A stretch of DNA of 10,590 nt. Origin: JALHMQ01 sp037441125. Its GTDB lineage: Bacteria; Pseudomonadota; Gammaproteobacteria; Burkholderiales; Burkholderiaceae_F. The stretch covers positions 1-10,590 of the forward strand of contig JBBIST010000099.1 in assembly GCA_037441125.1 (NCBI GenBank). Reading direction: 5' to 3'. How positions within the stretch are numbered: the first letter of the stretch is position 1; each line of letters opens with the position of its first letter. Positions 1 to 8,286 of the stretch are shown here, one piece after another. The translations under genes and the position numbers were made by a program. Under the pieces are notes generated by a model that was not told the origin of the DNA, did not search any database, and was given only the letters and a program-made list of their open reading frames with translations.

Positions 1-141
1 CGCTACTACGACGGCGTGTCGCGCTACACGACCTCGGGCTTCCTGCGCGCCAAGCTCGGCCGCGCGCTGAGCCGCCGCGGTGTGGCGCCGCACATCTACG
101 AGTCGCCGCACAAGGCGCTCGAGCACGTGCGGGATGGGTGA
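1..141 (+). CDS. C-terminal fragment of a probable acyl-CoA:acetate/3-ketoacid CoA-transferase
   Basis: Only the last 46 codons and the TGA stop are in the window; the gene begins upstream. The reading frame opens at base 1 and encodes a tail containing RYYDGVSRYTTSGFLRAKLG followed by RRGVAPHIYES. From memory this matches the C-terminus of the long (two-domain, YdiF/PCT-like) acyl-CoA:acetate/3-ketoacid CoA-transferases of Betaproteobacteria, where an RYTTSxFLRxKLG...RGVAPHIFES ending is typical. Such enzymes move CoA between short-chain acyl-CoAs and acetate or keto-acids in the cytosol. The catalytic glutamate region is not in view, so activity cannot be judged. No terminator-like hairpin was seen after the stop. 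The gene converges on the minus-strand genes to its right. The family call rests on a short tail and is moderately sure; that this is a coding end is quite sure. Confidence 0.68.
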   Translation, partial: RYYDGVSRYTTSGFLRAKLGRALSRRGVAPHIYESPHKALEHVRDG

Positions 142-331
142 GGGGGCGAGGGGTTGTGACGGTGGCAAGTGAAGAAGCGGACTCGGCCCGGAGCTGGCAT
201 CTACATGCTCTCGAAAGCTGTCGCTTACCGCTGCTCGCAGTCGACCTCAGAACCGCTCCCGGTCGGCCGCGTCGTCCCGCTCAAGTCACCCCCCAAAAGT
301 GGCAGCGCGTGTCTCTCTCGCTGCACGGTCG

Positions 332-613
332 CTAGTTGTCGCGCGCATGATTGCCAAGTTTGACCAGCCGAAACGCCGGTTTGGGGGCGCTCCCCGTCGA
401 CGGATATGCATTCTCAACTTCATAAACAACGCCTGGCTCCAGCCCTCGCAACAGCTTCCACTGCCTGTGTGCTTCCTCGTTGCTCTGGTGCTGTAGGCGA
501 AACGTACGGCACAGATAGAAAGGCGAGGCTTCAACCCCAAAAATTTCACAGCGATGGGTCGCAGGGGATGCGTTCGCACAGTGTTCACAACAAATCGATC
601 CGCCGTTTGGCAT
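332..613 (-). CDS. Small cysteine-rich hypothetical protein (MPNGGSxCC...C type), function unknown
   Basis: A 93-residue protein. The ATG at 613 is preceded by AAGGGG five bases upstream, a good ribosome binding site. The same frame stays open further upstream to 733, but that extension would overlap the end of the acetyltransferase gene, so 613 is preferred. The N-terminus reads MPNGGSICCEHC, with cysteines at residues 8, 9, 12, 22 and 35, and the second pair sits in CEIFGVEASPFYLC. I recall small bacterial proteins of unknown function beginning MPNGGSDCCGTC with a later C-x-I-R-x(5)-PFYTYC block. The resemblance suggests a short metal- or disulfide-stabilised domain, but no function is known to me. 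The second half (about 45-93) has no recognisable motif; no signal peptide or membrane segment is visible. The gene lies 70 bp after the acetyltransferase stop, on the same strand, in sequence of about 56% GC, clearly lower than its neighbours. It is probably real and possibly acquired. Confidence 0.68.
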   Translation of the reverse strand: MPNGGSICCEHCANASPATHRCEIFGVEASPFYLCRTFRLQHQSNEEAHRQWKLLRGLEPGVVYEVENAYPSTGSAPKPAFRLVKLGNHARDN

Positions 614-683
614 ACGTTCCCCTTCGCAAGGTTCACGTAAGAAGAGTGCTGCGCCTGAGTTCCATCCGCCTGTCAGCGATTGC

Positions 684-1232
684 TCAGCTAGGGTAAGAGT
701 GAAGCTCGCCTGCGGGTGTGGTCCGGTCGCCATCGCCGAGCGCGCGCTGCATCAGCACGCTGTCGACCCAGCGGCCGAACTTGAAGCCGATCGACGGCAG
801 CACGCCCACCTGCGCAAAGCCGCAGGCGCGGTGCAGCTCGATCGAGGCTGCGTTGGCCGAGTCGCCGATCACCGCCAGAATCTGGCGGTAGCCGCGCTGC
901 TCGGAGGCTTCGATCAGCGCCCGCAGCAGCCGTTTGCCGATGCCGCGGCCGACGGCGTCGGGCGCGACGTAGACCGAGTCTTCGACCGAGTAGCGGTACC
1001 CCGGTCGCGTGCGGTAGTGGCTGGCATACGCGTAGCCGAGCACGCGAGCGTCGGCTGCGGCGACGAAGTAGGGAAAGTCGCCGGCGGCGATGGCATCGAA
1101 GCGCCTGCGCATCTCGGTCTGGTCGGGCGGTTCGATCTCGAAGCTCGCGAGCCCGTGCAGCACGTGATGCGCGTAGATCGCCGTGATCTGCGCGAGATCG
1201 GCGGCTGCCGCGGGTCGCAGGATCGCATTCAT
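684..1232 (-). CDS. GNAT-family N-acetyltransferase (phosphinothricin acetyltransferase/MnaT-like)
   Basis: A 182-residue single-domain GNAT protein, expected to transfer an acetyl group from acetyl-CoA to a small amine or amino-acid analogue in the cytosol. The N-terminus ILRPAAAADLAQITAIYAHH is the usual beta1-alpha1 opening of the Pat/YncA-type subgroup. Residues about 84-112 hold motif A, SVYVAPDAVGRGIGKRLL, with the acetyl-CoA pyrophosphate loop GRGIGK at 95-100. VIGDSANAASIELHRACGF (about 121-139) is the conserved motif B region, followed by VGFKFGRW-like IGFKFGRWVDSVLMQRAL. Length is normal for the family. Substrate cannot be told; methionine sulfoximine/phosphinothricin-like amines are only a family guess. 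The ATG at 1232 fits the domain edge but has no Shine-Dalgarno. An in-frame TTG at 1280, with AGGAG 11 nt upstream, is an alternative that adds 16 residues. A strong inverted repeat lies 8 nt before the ATG. Confidence 0.9.
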   Translation of the reverse strand: MNAILRPAAAADLAQITAIYAHHVLHGLASFEIEPPDQTEMRRRFDAIAAGDFPYFVAAADARVLGYAYASHYRTRPGYRYSVEDSVYVAPDAVGRGIGKRLLRALIEASEQRGYRQILAVIGDSANAASIELHRACGFAQVGVLPSIGFKFGRWVDSVLMQRALGDGDRTTPAGELHSYPS

Positions 1233-1240
1233 GAAAAGGA

Positions 1241-1266
1241 GGCGGCGCGCAGCGCTGCGGGCCGCC
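1241..1266 (-). terminator. Strong GC hairpin, candidate terminator of hppA or translational block before the GNAT gene
   Basis: Bases 1241-1253 (GGCGGCGCGCAGC) and 1254-1266 (GCTGCGGGCCGCC) are inverted repeats matching at 12 of 13 positions. Read on the minus strand, the stem lies 103 nt after the hppA stop and is followed by TCCTTTTC, then the GNAT ATG. The GC stem plus T-rich tail resembles an intrinsic terminator, but the tail is interrupted by C residues and the next gene starts at once, so attenuation or sequestering of the start is equally possible. If translation began at the alternative TTG at 1280, the repeat would simply be coding. Confidence 0.4.
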
Positions 1267-1369
1267 CCGAATTCGTTCAACGTTCGTCGCGCTCCTCGCG
1301 GCGGCGGCTCGCTGTCGGCCGGTGCGACGACCGCGACTGGCGCCGCTTCGGCCGCGTTCCCAAGCGCTG

Positions 1370-3610
<2,241 letters not shown>

Positions 3611-3693
3611 GAGGTGCTCTCCTACGTGAGACGGTTGGTTTGTCTTGTGTGGTGATCCGCGCCGTGCCGCTGTCGCCGACGGCGAAGCGCAAC

Positions 3694-4353
3694 TCAGGGG
3701 CCGTCGAGGGCGGCGAACACGCGCTGGCGCACGTCTTCGACACTGCCGACGCCGTCGACCCGGCGGTGACGCGGAGCGGCGGCCTCACCGGTGGCGGCCC
3801 ACTTCAGGTAGTAATCGACCAGCACGCTCGTCTGCGCGTGGTAGACCTCGAGCCGTTTGCGCACCACGTCCTCGCGGTCGTCGTCGCGCTGGATCAGCGG
3901 TTCGCCGGTGAGGTCGTCCTTGCCTTCGACCCGCGGCCGGTTGAAGCGCAGGTGGTAGGTGCGGCCGCTGGCGGCATGCACGCGCCGGCCGCTCATGCGC
4001 TCGATGATGTCGGCGTCGGGAACGTCTATTTCGAGCACGACGTCGACGGCGATCGCCGCCGAGCGCAGCGCCTGCGCCTGCGCGATCGTGCGCGGGAAAC
4101 CGTCGAACAGGTAGCCGGCGGCGCAGTCGGGCGACCGCAGCCTTTGCCTGACCAGATCGACGATGATCTCATCGGCGACCAGTTGGCCGGCGTCCATCGC
4201 CTTCTTCGCCGCCAGCCCCAGGGGTGCGCCCGCCTTGGCCGCAGCGCGCAGCATGTCGCCGGTCGAGATCTGCGGGATGCCGTAGCGATCCTTGATGAAG
4301 CCGGCCTGGGTGCCTTTGCCGGCACCCGGCGGGCCGAGCAGTATCAATCGCAT
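3694..4353 (-). CDS. adk: Adenylate kinase
   Basis: A 219-residue adenylate kinase, catalysing ATP + AMP = 2 ADP in the cytosol. The P-loop GPPGAGKGTQ is at residues 7-16, the AMP-binding region TGDMLRAA starts at 31, and the signature YLFDGFPRT is at 81-89. The LID domain lacks the four zinc cysteines. It has His126, Ser129, Asp146 and Thr149 instead, the hydrogen-bonded set known from the E. coli enzyme, at the same residue numbers. Length is that of the long bacterial form. ATG 4353 is chosen because MRLILLGPPGAGKG is the standard beginning; it is preceded by a G-rich GGGACGGGGG rather than a clean ribosome binding site. A GTG four codons upstream (4365) is the alternative. In related genomes adk normally follows kdsB directly, but here a binding-protein gene and a 222-nt gap separate them, so adk may have its own promoter. 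Confidence 0.97.
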   Translation of the reverse strand: MRLILLGPPGAGKGTQAGFIKDRYGIPQISTGDMLRAAAKAGAPLGLAAKKAMDAGQLVADEIIVDLVRQRLRSPDCAAGYLFDGFPRTIAQAQALRSAAIAVDVVLEIDVPDADIIERMSGRRVHAASGRTYHLRFNRPRVEGKDDLTGEPLIQRDDDREDVVRKRLEVYHAQTSVLVDYYLKWAATGEAAAPRHRRVDGVGSVEDVRQRVFAALDGP

Positions 4354-4437
4354 CCCCCGTCCCACATGTGGAATTGTTATCGCGGCGGACGTATGCGCCG
4401 CCTTGCTGCGCCCGGCGCTGCGGGCGAGAGCCGCGCG

Positions 4438-4443
4438 ATTCTA
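4438..4443 (-). promoter_or_regulatory. Possible -10 element for adk
   Basis: On the minus strand the hexamer TAGAAT (5 of 6 to the sigma-70 -10 consensus) lies 84 nt upstream of the adk ATG, in a gap otherwise almost pure GC. No acceptable -35 hexamer sits 16-18 nt upstream, where the sequence is a GCCGGC inverted repeat (4447-4452 and 4458-4463). It is suggestive only because A/T hexamers are rare in this gap. Confidence 0.25.
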
Positions 4444-4497
4444 GCCGCCGGCCTTGCGCCGGCCGCGACGCCGATCGTCGCCCACCTGCCGGAGGTC

Positions 4498-4514
4498 AAA
4501 AAACAACGGCGCCG
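4498..4514 (-). terminator. Possible terminator after the solute-binding protein gene
   Basis: Reading the minus strand past the binding-protein stop, an 8-bp palindrome CGGCGCCG (4507-4514) is followed by TTGTTTTTTG, six consecutive T residues on the RNA-like strand. This T-tract is striking in GC-rich sequence. The immediate stem is short, though two larger palindromes lie just before it (4551-4566 and 4525-4536). This would end the exbB-to-binding-protein transcript and leave adk to a separate promoter. Confidence 0.4.
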
Positions 4515-4550
4515 ATGGCGAGCGCGCGGGCCCGCGTCAGGTCGGCGTAA

Positions 4551-4566
4551 GGCGCGGCGCCGCGCC
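4551..4566. repeat. Perfect 16-bp palindrome downstream of the solute-binding protein gene
   Basis: GGCGCGGCGCCGCGCC reads the same on both strands and begins 9 nt past the binding-protein stop codon. A second perfect palindrome, CGCGGGCCCGCG, lies at 4525-4536. Together they could fold into stems in the 3' end of the mRNA, stabilising it or assisting termination at the T-tract at 4498-4503. In such GC-rich sequence short palindromes also arise by chance. Confidence 0.35.
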
Positions 4567-4575
4567 GGGCGCGGC

Positions 4576-6162
4576 TTAGTCGATGCGCACGTGCTCGAAC
4601 ACGAGCACGTTGTCGGCCCGGTGCACGGCGGTGACGTTGGCGCGCATCGCCCAAGGAATCATCTGCCGGTGCAGCGGCACGTGATGGACCTGGGCGTTGT
4701 GTTCGAGCAGCGCCTGGCGGATGAGCTCGCGCCGCCGCTCGACGTTCATCTCGACCGCGGCGGCGTCGATCAGCGCGTCGAGCTTCGGATTGCTGTAGCG
4801 GCCGTAGTTGAAGCTGCCCTGGCCGCTGGCGCGGTCGAACGAGCGCAGCACCGGCGACAGCGTCGTCTGGGCGTCGGTCACGGCGCCGCCCCAGCCGAGC
4901 ATGTAGAAGCTGGTGTCGTACTTCTCCAGCTTCGGGAAGTAGGTGGCGCGCGGCATCGCCGTCACGCGAGTGGCGATGCCGACCCGGGTCAGCATCGCCG
5001 CCACGGCGATGCAGATCTCTTCGTCGTTGACGTAGCGGTTGTTCGGGCAGTCGAGCGTGACTTCGAAGCCGTTCGGCAAACCGGCCTCGGCCAGAAGCTG
5101 CCGCGCGCGCGCCGGGTCGAACGGCAGGCGCCGCTCGGCATCGGGGTGCGAGCCGAGGATCGACGGCGTAATACCGCCGGTGGGCAGCGCGGCGCCGCGC
5201 ATCGTGCGCGTGCGGATCGCCTCGATGTCGATCGCGTGGTAGACGGCCTGGCGCACGCGCAGGTCCTTGAACGGGTTGCGGCCCTTGACGTTGGCGTACA
5301 GCAGCTCGTCGCGGAACTGGTCGAAGCCGAAGAAGATCACCCGGTTCTCCTGCCCGCGCAGCACCTTGGTGTCCTTGTTGTTCTCCAGGCGCGCCAGGTC
5401 CTGCGGCGGCGGGTCGAGGATGAAGTCGACCTGCCCCGACAGCAGGGCCGCGGTGCGCGTGGCGTCCGAGCTGACCTGCGTGTAGACGACCTCGGTCACG
5501 TTGCCGGGGGCACGGCCCTCGGCGATGCCCCACCAGTTGGGATTGCGCCGCAGGACGGTGCGCACGCCCGGTTCGCGCGACGCGAGGATCCAGGCGCCGG
5601 TGCCGTTGGCGTTGCGCGAGGCGAAGGTCTCCTCCTTGTTCTTGAAGTCCAGCGGTGTGGCGACCTTGTGCTTGTCGGCCCAGGCGCGGCTCATGATGTA
5701 GATCGCGGCCACGTGCTCGAGCATGATCGGATTGGGCCGCTCCTGCACGAACTCGACCGTGAAGTCGTCGATTCGGCGCGGCTTGCCGACCACCGCGATC
5801 GCGTACTGGCGCAACTGCGAGTTCGGATGCGAGGCGCGCTCGAAGCTGAACACGACGTCGTCGGCAGTGAACGGCGAGCCGTCGTGGAAGCGCACGCCGC
5901 GGCGCAGGGTGAAGCGCCAAGTGGTCGGATTGACCTGCTGCCAGCTCGTGGCCAGCCCGGGGACGATGCGCAGCGCGTTGTCGCGCATCACCAGGCGGTC
6001 GTGCACCGCCTCGGAGAACATGTTGGTCAGACCCTCGTTCTGCGAGTGCGGATCGGCGGTCTGCGGGTCGCCCTGCGAGGCCCAGCGCAGGGTCTTAGCC
6101 TGCACGGCCGCGGTGGCGGCGAGGGCGAGGACGCAGCAGGCGGCGGCGATCAGTCGCTTCAT
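4576..6162 (-). CDS. Periplasmic ABC-transporter solute-binding protein, family 5 (peptide/nickel type)
   Basis: A 528-residue SBP_bac_5 protein. The N-terminus MKRLIAAACCVLALAATAAV, followed by QA, is a signal peptide with likely cleavage after residue 22 (VQA/KT). The mature part starts KTLRWASQGDPQTADPHSQN. Residues 81-105 carry the family signature TWRFTLRRGVRFHDG followed by SPFTADDVVFS. NPNWWG, DFILDPPPQDL, LGWGGAVTDAQTT and the closing HHVPLHRQMIPWAMR are like those of dipeptide/oligopeptide-type binding proteins common in Burkholderiales. It would capture peptides or a similar solute in the periplasm, but no permease or ATPase gene is in the window, so the ligand and partner transporter are unknown. 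The ATG at 6162 has GGAG eight bases upstream. It follows kdsB by 37 nt with no terminator, so it is likely co-transcribed with the LPS genes. It lies where adk usually follows kdsB in related genomes. Confidence 0.95.
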   Translation of the reverse strand: MKRLIAAACCVLALAATAAVQAKTLRWASQGDPQTADPHSQNEGLTNMFSEAVHDRLVMRDNALRIVPGLATSWQQVNPTTWRFTLRRGVRFHDGSPFTADDVVFSFERASHPNSQLRQYAIAVVGKPRRIDDFTVEFVQERPNPIMLEHVAAIYIMSRAWADKHKVATPLDFKNKEETFASRNANGTGAWILASREPGVRTVLRRNPNWWGIAEGRAPGNVTEVVYTQVSSDATRTAALLSGQVDFILDPPPQDLARLENNKDTKVLRGQENRVIFFGFDQFRDELLYANVKGRNPFKDLRVRQAVYHAIDIEAIRTRTMRGAALPTGGITPSILGSHPDAERRLPFDPARARQLLAEAGLPNGFEVTLDCPNNRYVNDEEICIAVAAMLTRVGIATRVTAMPRATYFPKLEKYDTSFYMLGWGGAVTDAQTTLSPVLRSFDRASGQGSFNYGRYSNPKLDALIDAAAVEMNVERRRELIRQALLEHNAQVHHVPLHRQMIPWAMRANVTAVHRADNVLVFEHVRID

Positions 6163-6199
6163 GGGGCGCTCTCCGAAAGGGGGCAGATGGCGCGCGAGT

Positions 6200-6964
6200 C
6201 TAGGCGCAGGCCAGCAGTTTGCGCACCCGCTCCAGGTCGGCCGGCGTGTCGACGCCGGGCGGCAGCGGCGCCTCGAGCGCCAGCACGGCGATGCCGATGC
6301 CGTGCCAGAGAGCGCGCAACTGCTCGAGACTCTCGTGCTCCTCGAGCGGCGATCGTGCCAGCGCCGGATAGCGGCGCAGAAAGCCGGCGCGGTAGGCGTA
6401 CAGGCCGACATGGCGCAGCGCCGGCAACAGCGCCGGCAGGCGCTGGCGCGAGGCGGCAAAGGCATCGCGCGCCCAGGGAATCGGCGCGCGCGAGAACAGC
6501 AGCGCGCGGCCGCCGCGGTCGACCACCACCTTGACCACGTCCGGGCTGAAGAACTCGGCCGCCTCGTGCAGCGCGTGCGCGGCGGTGGCGATCTCGCAGT
6601 CGCTGCGCTGCGCCAGCAGGTGCGCCACCGCCGCCACGGTGTCCGGCGGCAGCAGCGGCTCGTCGCCCTGCACGTTGACCACGATCTCGCGCTCGCCGAG
6701 CGCAAGCTGCGCCGCTGCTTCCGCCAGCCGATCGGTCCCGGTCGGGTGCGCGGGCGAGGTGAGCAGCGCCTCGACGTCGTGCGCGCGGCAGGCGGCGACG
6801 ATCTCGTCGCTATCGGCCGCCACCACCACGCGCGCCGCGCCACTGTCGCGCGCGCGCTGCGCGACCCGCACCACCATCGGCAGGCCGCCGATGTCGGCGA
6901 GCGGCTTGCGCGGCAGCCGGGTCGAGCCCAGGCGCGCAGGAACGATCGCGACGAAGGCGGTCAT
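6200..6964 (-). CDS. kdsB: 3-deoxy-manno-octulosonate cytidylyltransferase (CMP-Kdo synthetase)
   Basis: A 254-residue cytosolic enzyme that activates Kdo with CTP to give CMP-Kdo, the donor for the inner core of lipopolysaccharide. The nucleotide-binding loop PARLGSTRLPRKPL is at residues 9-22, GTDRLAEA at 76-83, and NVQGDEPLLPP at 97-107 with the metal-binding Asp101. FSRAPIPW (157-164), RHVGLYAYR (184-192), EQLRALWHG (214-222) and GVDTPADLERVR at the end complete the standard order. Length is normal. The ATG at 6964 starts exactly at the conserved beginning, without a clear Shine-Dalgarno. It lies 31 nt after the trm112-like gene and upstream of the binding protein, in a tight run with lpxK, which supplies lipid IVA, the acceptor of Kdo. 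Confidence 0.97.
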   Translation of the reverse strand: MTAFVAIVPARLGSTRLPRKPLADIGGLPMVVRVAQRARDSGAARVVVAADSDEIVAACRAHDVEALLTSPAHPTGTDRLAEAAAQLALGEREIVVNVQGDEPLLPPDTVAAVAHLLAQRSDCEIATAAHALHEAAEFFSPDVVKVVVDRGGRALLFSRAPIPWARDAFAASRQRLPALLPALRHVGLYAYRAGFLRRYPALARSPLEEHESLEQLRALWHGIGIAVLALEAPLPPGVDTPADLERVRKLLACA

Positions 6965-6995
6965 CGCGGCGGGGTGAAGGCTTGCGCCGAGCGCT

Positions 6996-7181
6996 TCAGC
7001 CGGCAGACGCCGGCGGCTCGTCGAGGCGGCGCGCCTCGCTCTCCAGCATGACCGGAATGCCGTCGCGGATCGGATAGGCGAGTCCGGCGCTGCGCGAGAT
7101 GAGTTCCTGGCGCGCCTTGTCGTACTGCAGCGGCCCCTTGGTGACCGGGCAGACGAGGATGTCGAGCAGTCGGGGGTCCAT
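6996..7181 (-). CDS. Trm112/YcaR-like small protein (UPF0434)
   Basis: A 61-residue protein starting MDPRLLDILVCPVTKGPLQY, with LAYPIRDGIPVMLESEAR in the second half, the standard Trm112/YcaR layout. Eukaryotic and archaeal Trm112 activate methyltransferases, but the bacterial role is not firmly established. Only one cysteine (residue 11) is present. The CPxC pair seen in E. coli YcaR is CPVT here, so a Cys4 zinc site cannot form. From memory, CPVTKGPL is usual in Betaproteobacteria, so this is not a local defect. ATG 7181 is preceded by AAAGG, which overlaps the TAA stop of lpxK, only 8 nt away, indicating translational coupling. It sits between lpxK and kdsB, the classical position of ycaR. 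Confidence 0.93.
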   Translation of the reverse strand: MDPRLLDILVCPVTKGPLQYDKARQELISRSAGLAYPIRDGIPVMLESEARRLDEPPASAG

Positions 7182-7189
7182 CGCGGCCT

Positions 7190-8263
7190 TTAGTGGGCGG
7201 TTTGCACGGTGGCCGACGCGGCCGACGCGCGGGCGAGCTTGCGCTCGATCAGGTCGAACAGTCCGTCGTCGACCTGCACCGCCAGCGGCACCACGCAGAT
7301 GCGCCCGTCGGCGGCGAGCGCCGGGTTGGCGCGGCATTTTACGGCGTCCTTCTCGGTCAGCAGCACCAGATCGAAGACGCGCCCGGCGAAGGGGTTGTCG
7401 TTGAACGGATAGTGGTCGGCGAGCGGCAGCGGCTCGAACTGCAGCCCGGCCGCCGCCAGCAGCGCGAAGAAGCGATCGGGCATGCCGATGCCGGCGGCGG
7501 CGATCACGCGCAGCCCGCTGCGACGCTGCTCGGCCACCAGGTCGTCGAGCGACGTGCCGCGCGAGCGGTCCTTGAGCGCGTAGATCGCGCCGGCCGCGCT
7601 GCGCATCGAGAAAAACGGCGAGTGCACGCGCACCGTCGGGCGCGGGGTGTCGGGCTGGTCGTTGAACACCACCGCGTCGACGCTTGCCAGCCGCTGCGGC
7701 GGCTCGCGCAGCGGGCCGGCCGGCAGCAGCCAGCCGTTGCCGTGACCGCGGTAGTGGATCAGCGCGATCTCGACGTCGCGCGCCAGCGCGTGGTGCTGCA
7801 GGCCGTCGTCGGCGATCAGCAGATCGAGGTCCGGGTGCAGGTTCATCAGCAGGCGCGCGGCCGCCACCCGGTCGTGGCCGACCGCCACCGGAACGCCGGC
7901 CGCCTGGGCCATCAGCATCGGCTCGTCGCCGTAGTCGGCGGCGGCCCCGTTCGGGTCGACCTCGCGCGCGACCGCGGCCGCGGAGCCGTAGCCGCGCGAC
8001 ACCACCCCCGGCCGATAGCCGCGCGCGCGCAGGCCGCGCGCCAGTTCGATCGTCAGCGGCGTCTTGCCGGTGCCGCCGAGGTAGAGATTGCCGACCACGA
8101 CCACCGGCACCGGCAGACGCTGCGCGCGAGCGCCGCGGCGCCAGGCGGCAGCCGTGATCAGCAGCCGGTTGATCCAGGCGAGCGGCAGCAGAAGGCGCGC
8201 CACCAGGCCGCGCTCCTGCCAGACATCGACCAGCCAGAACTGCAGCCGTGAGCGCAGGGACAT
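7190..8263 (-). CDS. lpxK: Tetraacyldisaccharide 4'-kinase
   Basis: A 357-residue inner-membrane-associated kinase that phosphorylates the 4' position of the tetraacyl disaccharide to make lipid IVA in lipid A synthesis. It has a hydrophobic N-terminal segment (about 21-40), the P-loop GNLYLGGTGKTPL at 58-70 (GGTGKT 63-68), VVSRGYG at 87-93, IADDGLQHH at 150-158, LLPAGPLREP at 179-188 and LLTEKDAVKC at 301-310, the family's conserved order. AAGIGMPDRFF and DHYPFNDNPF are also family blocks. Length is slightly over the E. coli enzyme. The start at 8263 is the expected MSLRSRLQFW beginning, with no strong ribosome binding site. exbD ends 23 nt upstream, so translation probably depends on the operon mRNA. 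Confidence 0.97.
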   Translation of the reverse strand: MSLRSRLQFWLVDVWQERGLVARLLLPLAWINRLLITAAAWRRGARAQRLPVPVVVVGNLYLGGTGKTPLTIELARGLRARGYRPGVVSRGYGSAAAVAREVDPNGAAADYGDEPMLMAQAAGVPVAVGHDRVAAARLLMNLHPDLDLLIADDGLQHHALARDVEIALIHYRGHGNGWLLPAGPLREPPQRLASVDAVVFNDQPDTPRPTVRVHSPFFSMRSAAGAIYALKDRSRGTSLDDLVAEQRRSGLRVIAAAGIGMPDRFFALLAAAGLQFEPLPLADHYPFNDNPFAGRVFDLVLLTEKDAVKCRANPALAADGRICVVPLAVQVDDGLFDLIERKLARASAASATVQTAH

Positions 8264-8286
8264 CGAATGCGGAGCGGGCGCGCGCG

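Noticed and set aside
142..331. Searched for a tRNA, small RNA, att site or gene remnant
   Set aside because: No cloverleaf, no T-loop motif, no direct repeats and no open frame with recognisable sequence; the short frames here look random.
3673..3685. Small hairpin TCGCC-GAC-GGCGA between adk and hppA, considered as an adk terminator
   Set aside because: It has only a five-base stem and no T-tract on either strand, so it is too weak to call.
4353..4384. lac-operator-like string GATAACAATTCCACA and the palindrome CCACATGTGG just upstream of adk on the minus strand
   Set aside because: The match to the lac operator core is short, one-sided and in a different context; no LacI-type gene is nearby. 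It is most likely chance.
3640..6534. Long + strand open frame opposite adk, the binding protein and part of kdsB
   Set aside because: It lies antisense to three recognisable genes and encodes Arg/Ala/His-rich sequence without motifs, so it is a codon-bias shadow.
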